DNA of 64,000 nucleotides from Trachythela sp. YZ-2020 (taxonomy: Eukaryota > Cnidaria > Anthozoa > Malacalcyonacea > Clavulariidae). The stretch is from NCBI GenBank assembly GCA_016169945.1, contig JADLSH010000395.1, forward strand, positions 3,326,501 through 3,390,500, in the 5' to 3' direction. The notes under the pieces are model-generated. The model was not told the DNA's origin, did not search any database, and saw nothing but the letters and a program-made list of their open reading frames with translations. This document shows positions 1 to 11,900 of this stretch, one piece after another. A program made the translations under genes and the position numbers. The stretch's first letter is position 1, and each line of letters begins with the position of its first letter.

Positions 1-2251
1 CTAACTCGGCGGCAGAGATATTTCAACATACATTACAGCAAGTGTTACAAGGCATCAAGGGCGTACGGAATATCGTCGACGACATTCTGTTATTTGGAAG
101 CACCTATGAAGAGCATAACACATCTTTGGAAGAATGCCTACGACGATTGGAGGCCAATGGACTAACCTTGAATTTGGGTAAGTGCTTGTTTTTGAAACAG
201 AATCTTGATTTTTTTGGTCTGGTGTTTTCTAAGGACGGTGTTAGCCCCGACCCAAAGCAAATATCAGCCCTTGCGAACAGTACCACCCCAACAACCCCAA
301 GTGAAGTCCGTAGCTTACTTGGGATGGCAAACTTTAGTGCACAATTTATCCCTAATTTTGCCACCATAACGGAACCACTTCGTATGCTTACTCACAAAAA
401 CATTCCATTTACATGGGGGGAATGAACAAGAGAAGGCATACGAAACACTCAAAACTGCCTTGATAATTAAGCCTGTGATTAGCTATTTCGATCCAGGCAA
501 AGAAACGGTCATACTAGTTGACGCAAGTCCAGTGGGACTATCTGCAATCCTAGCACAACGAGCCAGAGGGGCAACCAAAACACAAATAATCTCTTATGGT
601 AGTCGAGCGCTCACATCAACTGAGAAACGGTATTCTGAGACCGAGAAGGAAGCTCTTGCGATTGTTTGGGGTATAGAACACTTCCATCTGCACCTCTATG
701 GTGCCCCATTTACACTATACACAGATCACAAACCACTTGAAATCATTTGTCCAAACCCCCAGCTAGGATCGAAAGATGGTTCCTGCGGTTGCAGCAATAT
801 GATTTTAAAGTAGTGTACAAAGCGGGAAAGGACAACCCTGCAGATTTTTTGTCACGTCATCCTTTGCCAGGCAAAGCAAAGGAAAGCAATATAGCTGATG
901 AATATGTTAACTTTGTAACCGTTGCAGCAGTCCCCAGCGCACTCACGCTTCGTGACATCAGTAAGGCTACACTGGAGGATAAGGATCTCTGTACTTTAAG
1001 AGAGGCGGTTGAAACAGGACATTGGGTCACCAATAGTCAGCTAGAACCATATAAGCATATTAAGGATGAACTCACAATTGACTTTCGCAACAATGTACTA
1101 CTGCGGGGCACACGAATACTAGTCCCCTCATCTCTTCGACAACAAGTCGTTAACATTGCGCACGAGGGGCACCAGGGCCAAGCCAAAACCAAAGCGCTGT
1201 TGCGAGAATCAGTATGGTTTCCCGGGATGGACAAGACAGTAAAAGAAACAGTAGATTGTTGTTTGGCATGCCAGGCAAACTCACACATTAACCCACCAGA
1301 ACCCATGCAGTCACCACCCATGCCCGATCGTCCATGGGAGAAAGTTAAAGTTGATTTTTATGGGCCCCTCCCATCGGGACACTATGCACTTGTGGTAATC
1401 GAATGTTATTCACGATTCCCAGAAGTAGAAATTCTGAAGTCCATTTCGGCTAAGAAAGTCATTCCAAAATTGGATTCCATATTTGCGAGGCACGGTATCC
1501 CTGCCCAGCTCATTTCGGATAATGGACCGCCATTCCAGGGGCATAAATTTAACCAATACATGACTGCCATGGGTATAAAACATTGCACATCCACACCATT
1601 ATGGCCGCAAGGAAATGCAGAGGCTGAAGCATTCATGAAGCCTCTTGGCAAATTTATCAGGTCGGCACACCTGCGCAGGAACTCTCAAAGTTCCTACTTA
1701 CTTATCGGCAAACCCCACACTCTACAACCAAAGTTCCCCCAGCACAACTTTTGTTCAATCGCAACATTCAAGGGAAATTGCCAACAATTGCACATACCAT
1801 AATAGTCAACAGACACAACGAAGCCCAGACAAACCAAGGAAAGCAGAGAGATAAGGCCAAGCAATATGCGGATAATAGACGACATGTTCGACCAAGCAAC
1901 ATTAGAGTGGGTGACCAGGTTTTGGTGAAGCAGCATAAGCACAATAAGTTATCAACTAACTTTTCTCCTCAGCCATATACGGTGACGGCCATCACGGGTT
2001 CCAAGGTTGTAGCTGAAAATAAAGACCATCGGATCACTCGAAATTCTTCATTTTTCAGGAAAATTCCAAAGGAGAAGCGGATGGCAGAAGATGACGACGA
2101 AATGCCAGTGGTTAGAACCAGTGGAAATGCCGTAGAAAATGCTGTGGAGATACAGCAAGAGGACCAACACGATGTCCTGAGAAGATCAACAAGGAATCGC
2201 ATGCCTATTGAACATTATGGGTTGCCTGTACATTCATCAATAGTAACTTGA
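1..2251 (+). pseudogene. Ty3/gypsy-type pol fragment (RT end, RNase H, integrase), frameshifted
   Basis: This is the 3' portion of a Ty3/gypsy retrotransposon pol gene, cut by the window start. In order it shows the end of the reverse transcriptase with the motif IVDDILLFGS (about 69-100), the thumb region with RSLLGMANFSAQFIPNF, an RNase H region with DASPVGLSAIL and YTDHKPLE (510-745), an integrase HHCC zinc finger (HEGHQG to CLACQA, about 1155-1280), an integrase core with the acidic residues VDFYG, ISDNGPP and NAEAEAF (1350-1640), and a basic C-terminal region (1751-2250). The reading frame breaks near 420, near 760 and near 1690, so this copy cannot make one polyprotein. It is the same family as the gypsy copy at 40.2-45.2 kb. 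The domain order is typical of the family; loss of function is inferred from the frame breaks. Confidence 0.9.
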
Positions 2252-2315
2252 CAATATTATCAATATTATGAAACATTATATATATAGTTACTTTCAATTA
2301 ATGAAAGGAAAGTTA

Positions 2316-2475
2316 TGTAGTGACTACGTCCCTATGACGTCACGGACAGGATACGTCACTAGGACATAGGAGCACATGGTATGCTCGGAACAGTATGCGG
2401 AAGCAGTGTTGATAGCGAAGGATGTAGTTTTTATACTAAATATTATAGTTATACAATAAATCATAAAACACAACA
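2316..2475 (+). repeat. Candidate 3' LTR of the gypsy element
   Basis: A purine-rich stretch (ATGAAAGGAAAG, 2301-2312) directly precedes a segment that begins TGTAGTGACTACG and ends ACACAACA. This fits a polypurine tract followed by a short LTR with TG...CA ends. It carries an AATAAA polyadenylation signal near 2456. The 5' LTR is outside the window, so the boundaries cannot be confirmed by pairing. Confidence 0.4.
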
Positions 2476-2934
2476 ATCATATCTCTTTTAATAAAATTTT
2501 CAAAATGGCCTTGACGCCCTGTATACTGGCCTTGATGCCCTGAAAAACTTAGTAACATTCAAGGCCAAACTAGCCTTGCCTTTATTTTTCCCAAATTCGA
2601 GGCCTGTATGTCTAACAACTATATTTGTATGCTATTTGCTTTTATGTATGGCGAAGCTAATAAACTCATGTATAATGTATAACCCCATTATAGGGGGCAC
2701 CGGGGCACCACGCTTCGACATACGTTATGTATATAAACTAAGATAGACACCTCTTTTGGTCGAAATACAATTATGAAACTAAAATTATGATAAGCGTAAG
2801 AAGTGATAAATCGTCTATTACCTGGCTAGTGGGTGTGCGTTGTTCACATCCATGATCTAAAGATATAAATTTAAAACATTAGTAAAGTTATTGAAACCGA
2901 AAAGCTAATAGTTTGAAGATGTTACTGGATATTT
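2476..2934. other. Between gypsy end and RAVER-like gene; possible extra exon
   Basis: No open frame of note. On the minus strand, 2822-2856 is preceded by ATCTTTAG and followed by GTAATAG. It would fit in phase as a 35-nt further exon of the RAVER-like gene if exon 12 used an internal donor at 3044/3043. This is an alternative to the terminal-exon model ending at 2935. No clear minus-strand AATAAA signal is visible between 2800 and 2935. Confidence 0.3.
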
Positions 2935-5900
2935 TCAATTTACAACCAGCAAGATTTGCATTGGAAGCAAGCATAGAAAATTAGACACATTTTTCTGCAC
3001 TAAATTCTCGCTCGAACTGGTAGAATAGCTACAAGTATCTGTACCTTGTTTATTGGCGGTTTTTCCACCAAACAGTTTCTGTAAAAGATGTGCTGCAACA
3101 GGCGGCTTTGGTGGAGGCAGCATTGGTGATGAAGACGGGCTATCAGTTCGTGATACAGAGGTGGCCTAGATTTAATAAACAAAGCAGTTTTAGTACTTTA
3201 TCTTCTAAATACATGAATACATCTTGTCTATAGTATAAATAAACACCTTGTCTACAGAATCATCATCAAGTTATAAAAATTCTTCATATCATAATTCCCG
3301 CACAGAAGAGAACGAAAAATTTAGGTATTTTGCATATCATGGAGATCCTCCAAGACATGCGTTAAATCGTCATGAAATATTTCATGCACTTCCAACTCTC
3401 ACTGGCTCGATAGATAGGACTCTCCTTCGTTGTTCTCTGCAGCATGGTTATGAAAACATTTTCATTTCTCCTCATTTCTCTCAGGGTAATTTTGTAATAA
3501 AGTACTGTAGCAGTTGTACTTACTGATTTTGAGTCGTGGTAAGAGTTTCGATCGTATTGCTTCTTCTCGCGTTCATAAGAGCCAACAGCTTTTATGGACT
3601 TCTGTTCCGCCGCTTGCGATCTTTGTTGGTGTTGCGAAGGCCGTTGATAGGAACTCTGTGATGATGTTGTTGATTTCTCTTGACGCTGTACTGGTCGTTG
3701 TGTTGATTGTGTTGACCTTGCTGGTGCAGATGATGGCTTGCTTGTCGTTGGTGATGATTTTGATGTTCCTGGTGAAGGTTTGGATGCCACAAGTGAATGT
3801 CTGGCTGGTATAGAGGGTGAATTAGCAAATGCGAAAGACAGCTTTATGGGAGCAGGCGACGGTTTGATTGTTGCGGGTGACGGCTTTGTGGCCGCGGGCG
3901 ACGGCTTTGTGGCCGCGGGCGACGGCTTTGTGGCCGCGGGCGACGGCTTTGTGGCCGCGGCCGACGGCTTTGTGGTCGCGGGCGACGGCTTTGTGGTCGT
4001 TGGCGACGGCTTTGTGGCCGCGGGTGACGGCCTTGTTGACGAAGGTGAAGGCTTAGCTGGGGTGGAAGACGACTTGCTTACTACAGGTGATGGTTTTGTT
4101 GCTACTGGTTTTGATGGTCCCGACTTCTGTGGGGTTTGCTTAGAAACTCCTTGTTCCTGTGGTAAAGCCTTTTGTGGAGCTTGCGGTTGTTTTGACCCCA
4201 CTGAAGGCTTGGCTGGCTCAGGTTTGCTTGGTTGTGCCGAAGTCTTCTGATTTTCAGCTTCTTTCATTCCATTTGCAGATGCTACAAGGTCTTCCAGAGA
4301 AACTGCCTTTGAATCTCCTGATTTCTAATTAAAACACCGGGATTCAGTTTAAACCTCTTGAGTAAAATATATATAATATGGCTATGAGAGCAAATATTCA
4401 TGATAGGTACGCATTATCATATCAAAAGGACTACTTGCCAAGGGTAATAATAAATTTGCGTTGATCGGTAACATTTACGATATATAAATGCGCAAAATTT
4501 CACAAGTTGGTTCAAACTTGTAATCATGTTTCGATGTGTCGGTTATCGTAATGTTCGCATCGTTTGCGTAAGTTTGATGCAAGTTTTTTTTATATAATCT
4601 TAAATCTGTTAACAAGTTTAGATGGTTCCGATTTAGATCCTATTTTACTTCTAAGTAAAGAATTTCGACAAAGCTGCTGATCCAAGCTTGTCGCATCTCT
4701 TAACACGCACGAAGATATATCAAGGCAAATATTTTAGGAACAAAGGTCGTAAGCCTGGTTTCCATTTGGCTGTATCTGTCGCGACCATATCAACGTGGTC
4801 GATGCAATATGTCAAAACTGATCTCCGTAAAGCTCACAAAAACAAGATAGATCTAGACTATTTCACATCGGTGACCATGAGTTGGTCACAAAAACAGCCA
4901 AAAATGGAAGCATATTGACAGTTTGTTTAGTTTTTTTTTTAACTTGCAATTTCATGCACGTTCATATCAAAATCTGAGCACCACGCCAGTCTTACCTCGG
5001 CTTGTTTCTGTTTCTTCATAAGCTCTTGAAATTGTTGGAACTGTTTGAACTGCTCTGTATCCATGAAAACCACAGGTTGAAGAACTAAAACAAATATTTA
5101 ATATTTATAATGTAGAATCAGGGCAAAAATGATCTGGACACACTCACACTGACATATCCGATACGTGTGATGCCAGTGTAGGTAGCGTCTATACGAAATA
5201 CGGATCAATCTACCTGAAAAATAAAATGAGAACTTCGACGTTTCGAGCGAAGGTCCTTCGTCTGGAAGTTAGTTACGTCTAGACGAAGGGCCTTCGCTCG
5301 AAACGTCGAAGTTCTCATTGTATTTTTCAGGTGGATTGATCCAAAAGACCCGCTGTATTTCATACATATCCGATGGCGTTTTCCTCCACCCACATCCCGT
5401 TTCCCCAAATCAATGTTGAATCGTAATGTCGTCAAATTACAAGTGCACTACCTCGTACTGGTAGTAACCTGGGAGAGAAAGCGGCATCTTAGTAATTTAC
5501 GTCTAGGACTGGTAAAAGGTGAGTTCCTCTTTTCCGTTTAATAGATATATTATATCACCATGTATTTGTTTAATGATAGTTAACGAAAAAGCAACTTGGA
5601 ATAGCAAAATATACTCAGATTATTATATAGCGACTACATTTCACTGTAACTATACCTTCAACTTCATCTGCCCAAGGCTGAGTCGTTGCCGCAGCTACAG
5701 CACTTTTACCGAGTTCCTTAATCGCAGTCAGTGAATCAGGAGTGGAGACTTTAGGCTGTTGAATTAAATATGGCACTGATTAGTAGTTCTAGACGGGCCA
5801 GTAAAATTCCTACAGTATATTACTCCTGGGGACAACAAGAGGTTATTACATATCAGATATATAGCGGGCGCACGCAATATCTCTCCAACTCTCAATGTAT

Positions 5901-8900
5901 CGACCCAACATACAACAAAATAGATTTCATAAAGTTTATATTTCGTGTGTAAATTTCGTCTGACGTCGGATTACCTTTTCTTCCTGTTTGGGTTGTGCAT
6001 TTTCAACCTTTTTCACTTTAGGTTGTTGACTCACAGCCCCTTTTCCTCCAGCTGGCTCGCTTGCAGGCTCTTTTTTTGCTTTTGGTGTCTCTTTTGTAAC
6101 ATTTTCAACTTTAACTTGATCTTGCTGATTATCTTTTTGATTATCTTTTTTCGCTTCTTCTTTCGCTTGTTCTAGCATTTCATGTACTTCCTCTTTCACT
6201 TTACTGGTTAGCTCATTCGCTTTAGTAGGAGTCTTTTTCGCAGCGTTAGTCCTGGGTCTTAATGTTATAATACCAGGTCTGTTAGGCCGGATTTTTCTGA
6301 CCCCTTGTCCAGGCTTAAAAATTAAACAATAGTATGAGGAAAGACACTGTGCACCAACAACCAAACTCTATATATAAGCTGGTGGATATTCTAAGCAGTG
6401 CAATTACCTAAGAAGTACAGCCGAAACACAAAGCTGCAGTACAATGCATTAAAAATATTTTTTGCAAACACATAAAGTAAAATCTCGCATCAAGCTTTGG
6501 ACAACTTTGTTTCCAGCTGCATTTTAGCGTGTTAACTTCGGCTTTGTAATTCTTCATTCAATAATGAACACTCACTTATTGGGGCTGATGAGTGAGGAAA
6601 CAGCGTGTTTTGTGGCTCCGGGACTGCTGTTGTTGCCCACGGCAGAGCCGACAAGGCAATTTTGACACTTGATATATAAAATTCCTAATTATAGATTCTT
6701 AGAATCTTAAGATTTATGCTTTGCATCATATTTGCATAGTTTATTAATACATATAATCTCCACAAGAGTTAAAGTTGTATAAATAGCAAAATTATAATAT
6801 TTTTCAGATTTGATTAATTAACCAGTAAACAACCGCCTGGCGCAGCTTATCAATCACCAAAACATCTGATAAAATTGACAAGCAGTTTAATAATGGACTG
6901 ACCTTTATATTAGGACGCATGGTACGAATACCCGGGGTACGAATGCGTGGTGTTCGAATGTTTGGTCTAGGTTGGCTGACAGGAACTCTGAGAGGCGGGC
7001 CATGACGTGGACCTACATCAATTGAAGTTACAGTGGTAAAACCATAGCAAGAATACATTACTTATATACCTATATATTTATGTCCCTGTGAAGTTGAAAG
7101 CGTTCTCTAAAGGTACGTTTACACGCTACGATTTGTCGGGCCGATTTTGACGAATCATTTCGTCATTCGCGGGTAAATTCACAAATCGTCATTCACGACA
7201 AATCGTACGTGTGTAAATAGCACATCCGATTCATATACGATTTAATGAAAGAGTAAATACCATAAAAGAACGTATATTAAAAAAGTCATGACTGATGAAG
7301 ACTCACTTAAATTTTTCTCACTTAAAACGCTCGGAAGATGGTTGAACTACAGTAAGTGCTTTTAACCCAACATTCAATATTCTCAAAAACAGGCTCAATA
7401 TTTACCGTCACTGCCGGAATTCTTTATAAACGTGCAGGACGTAGTTGTCATAGCAACATTAAGAAAAATCGTTAAAGTCGAGAAAAAACTGTACCTTTGT
7501 TACAGATTTTTCTCGCGATTTTTCGAGTTGGGATTTGCTGACGCTAGAGCTTACGATAAAATCGGATGGCTATTTACACGCTACGATTTGTCGTACACGA
7601 CTAATCGTGAGCAAAATCAGCCCGATTCATCGTAGCGTGTAAACGTACCTTAAAACTACTTAGACAAAGAGTATTAACTAACTTTAAACGACTAGTTGCC
7701 TCGGTAGCATGAATAAAATGAATGCACTTTATAGTCACATTTTGATAAATAGAAACACATCTTAAGATTAAGAACTTCGATTTTATCTCAATCACTTCAG
7801 AGAATCTTAAAAATTTATCATTTTAATTGATCAAAATACGACTTGTTTATTAAAACAAAATTTTCGGGTTTCCTCCGGCAACTTCTATACACTGTCTGCA
7901 GCAAACTCTGTTATTACAAACGATTTCATTAAGCAAGATAATGAAACATTAAATGTACATGTATATCAGACCTGGTGGTCCTAGAGGATTTGGACCCAAC
8001 ATAGGTGGTCTTGATCGCATCAAACCCATTGGGATAGGTGGTCTTGACAAGCCACGCATTCCACCAATACCAAATGGTGTACGTAATGGTCCCTGGTAAA
8101 ATACAAATACAATAAAACAAGAGCAATGGTGTAATGACATGCATTAAAGTTTTCATTTTCCATTGTAACGATTTAAAAAAGAAAGCAATGGAAAAGCAAT
8201 GAAATATTATTTGTACTGATGACGACCCAGGGTTACATATACGGATCGAAAGCTGTGTCAAATAGATATTGTTGGGTCTGTTTAATTTAAACAGCATTAC
8301 AATAACGGGTCTCGCCCCACACCATCAGTTGTTTGTGCTATTATTTATTAGTCTATGTTTGTTATAACATTTATTATTAGCATGACAAAATTACTGGATG
8401 CTGATTGGTTGAGAGGAGTACAATTATTTCATTAATTGTACTGCAGTACAATTAATGATTTTCCCAAAACAAACAAAATGGCGGAAATTTTGTCATGCTA
8501 ATAATAAACAAGTAATCATGCGATGTTGCTCGTACAATTAGGGATTAATAGTACTCGTGATGTTTGAAAATGTTGCCAAATTGGACTCGCCCCGGCGGCT
8601 CGTCCAATTTTGGCAAAATTTCCAAACATCACTCGTACTATTAATCCCTAATTTTACTCGCCATCGCATGATAACCTATACTTAAACACCCTCTTTTTAA
8701 CGTATACACTTTACATTTTATCGTCGTATTTGTACGAAAGAGAGAACACTTTGGAGACACGTACAACGATCTCTACGATTGCCTGCTTGCGGGCAATAAA
8801 ATGTTCGGCTCGAGTGAGCAACCATTGGCAAATTGAAGGATTACCCTAACAACGAGGCAATATTTGCTACAACGCAATTTCGAACACAGAGCGATGTTAG

Positions 8901-11900
8901 ATAAGATAATATTCAGAAATAAATTGTTAACAAAATAAAAACAATGTCGCCGATTGAAAAATGGCTGGGTAAACTTTTTAGTTGAGTATAACTGTATACT
9001 CGAACGCGTGGTGCCAGTGTAGGATAAAACTACCTGAAAAATACAATAAGAACTTCAACGTTTCGAGCGAAGGCCCTTCGTCTGGAAGTTAGTAGCCATG
9101 CTACTAAGGGCCTTCGCTCAAAACGTCGAAGTTCTTATTGTATTTTTCAGGTAGTTTTATCCTACTCAACCACCAAATCTATAATTGTGTACATTACATC
9201 GGCCTGTGGCTGTGTTAGAAAAAGCGTTGCAAGTTGCATAAAAATCGACTTGTGTAACATGGGCTTCAACAGAAAGCTGAGAAAGGCTTTCTTTCTCTTT
9301 TGTTTACTCCAATAAGAAAATTGAACAACAAAATACCGGTTGTGGAAATGCTGGTCTTCCACCAAGACCCCTCATGCCCATCAAGGCATTGGCATTTCTA
9401 GGCATCAAATTAGGTATTCTTGGACCACGAGGACCAACCATTCCTGGTCGAACTGAAGCAAGTAGTGGTTGACCACGGCCACCTCCAGGCTGGCGATGAT
9501 TCTAACAAAATTAATTCAGAAATATTTTTAATAATTTAAAACGACTATTGATCAAATATAGTTCATATATAGCAACTCTTTAGTACATAATTATCACTAC
9601 ACCTTTTCCTGGTCGTTTTCAGATATTGTGAGATGAAATTCAAATATTGTTAGATAATATTCAGTTGGGACAAACGAATTTCAGACCGTTGTAATTGATA
9701 TTGAGATTGCCCAAATTAAATTCATATATGTCCAAATGAGCGCAAATATGTCAGGTAAATTTCAGATGAGTTCAAACGATCTTCAGATCCTCCATAACAA
9801 CATCAGATATTTGGAATTGAAATTCAAACATTAAAAAGTACACTTCAGGGAATACCCATAGAAATTCAGACAAACTCAATTAGACAATTCCTGTATAATT
9901 ACAGGGATAAATTCCTGTGTGTAGACAAGGACGACAATATATAGAAAATCACATGCAAATACAACGTTAGGTTTAAAAGGAGCTGTAGTGATGTGTGACA
10001 AGCAGACGACCGTACAATGTTGGACTGTAAACTCGTGTATTTGTAACCTCGCTTGTTGTTGTTACTGTACTGTACACTACAATGCCTCGTGGTCGTTATA
10101 ATCGTATATCACCCATGGATAGAAGTAGAATTGTGCGAGCGGCGAATGACGGTGGTAATTGGCGACAACTTGCTGAACAACTCGGAGTAAATCACAAAAC
10201 GGCTTGTACATGGATTCATGAAGGTCTCGACGAAGCAAAGCAGAAAGGGGGAAGACTCAGGAAGTGTACTAATGAACAAATCGATTATCTTGTTGCAATG
10301 ATTGAAAGCGATCCGACGTTGACGTTGAGGCAATTGTCCGACAGAATCCTACCCGAATTTGGAGTCCATGTCAGCCCATCAACTATCCACAATTATTTGC
10401 AGGGGAAACTCATAACGCTAAAAAAGGCACATGCCATCCCTGCTACTATGAACACGGACGCCAACAAAGAACTTCGAAGACAGTATGTTCAACGGGTCAG
10501 TCAGTACATGAGAGATGGAAAGACCATTATTTGGATAGATGAGACAAACCTTAACCTGTTTTGCCGTAGGAGTCAAGGGAGAGCACGGGTTGGGGAGCGA
10601 GCAGTTATGGCGCTCCCGACATCAAAGGGACCAAACATTCATGTTATCTGTGCATTGTCAGCCTATCAGATGATATACATGACCAGACGTCGTGGAGCGT
10701 TAAATCCGAGACTGCCAAGGCTTGGTTGCTAGAAATGCTGGACAATCTCCCTCTTGGAATTACAGTCGACTCCGTTGTCGTGGTTTGTGACAATGTTCCT
10801 TGTCATAGTAAGTTTGAAGAATGTGTGATTGAGCAGTCGGGCTTAACTATCTGTCGTCTGGGGCCGTATTCCCCTATGTTGAATCCTGTCGAGACCGTAT
10901 GGAGTAAAATGAAAGCAGTGGTGAAACAGGGAATGCGTGTTCCTCAAGTTCAGCGTCCAGGAGTGGGTGAGCAACGCCTTCAATATGTGGAAGCGTTAAT
11001 TGATGACGCGATGGATCAGATTACCGTACAGAATATCGTGAATTCATGCCAGCATTCTCAAGGTTTTTTCCAGTTTGCGCTTAACCTGGAAGACATGAAT
11101 GTGGGAGCGTAGCATTGTGTGTTGTTGTGTAATGCTTCTCCTTCAGAATATCATTATATTTTGTTGTAGTGAATCAAACATTTTCTGTGTGTAATAATTG
11201 TGTAACAAAATAATTACGAATGAACCAAATGCTGTAATATTGTTGAATTCAAAATGAAAGAGTCTGAAATCCACAATAAAACGTCTGAAGTTGTATTACA
11301 TTATCTGAATTTTTTGTGTACATTTCTCAAATTCACTTGCATTTCTGCACCTTCATTTTCCTAACCTGAAATTAATTTCAACAAACGCGACTAAGTCTGA
11401 AATAGACTTGCATGAACTGAACCTCACTTGAACATTTCTGAACTCGAACTGCAGTTTCTGAATTTCATCTCACAATGTCTGAAAAGGACCAGGAAAAGGT
11501 GTAGACGAAAAACATATATTAGTTTATATACACGTGTTGTTAAGTTAAAGCACGCTAAAATTCATATGTATGAATTACATATGATCAAAAGCTGTTTTGA
11601 AATATCGAAAACAAAATTCTAAAATGTCAACATACTATACATGCAGCGAATAAATACGGTAATACAAGTATTCAACATTGTCTGCTTCACTCTGATTACT
11701 GTAGCTTACCAGGTCATCAAATTTAGAAAATATATCTTGAGCAGTTTTTCCAGGGGTACAAAAAGAAATTCGTATATTGGAATCACCAACTTGAGCGCCA
11801 TCAAGTTGTTCTTGGCCTCTTTCTGCCTCCAGTACAGTTTTATAGTCTATCAGAGCATACCCACGTGGTTGTCCTTGCTTTGATCTTGCAACCTGAAAAA

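Noticed and set aside
3248..3526. Plus-strand ORF of 92 codons after an acceptor-like CTACAG
   Set aside because: Overlaps the end of RAVER-like exon 11 and its intron on the other strand; no family resemblance and no partner exons.
3738..4250. Plus-strand ORFs rich in GDGFVAA or ATALWPR
   Set aside because: Shadows of the 21-nt coding minisatellite on the minus strand.
5452..5468. 17-nt micro-exon of the RAVER-like gene (TTTCTCTCCCAG acceptor, GAG|GTAG donor)
   Set aside because: Including it shifts the frame of the next exon, whereas exons 5656-5755 and 4996-5084 join directly in phase.
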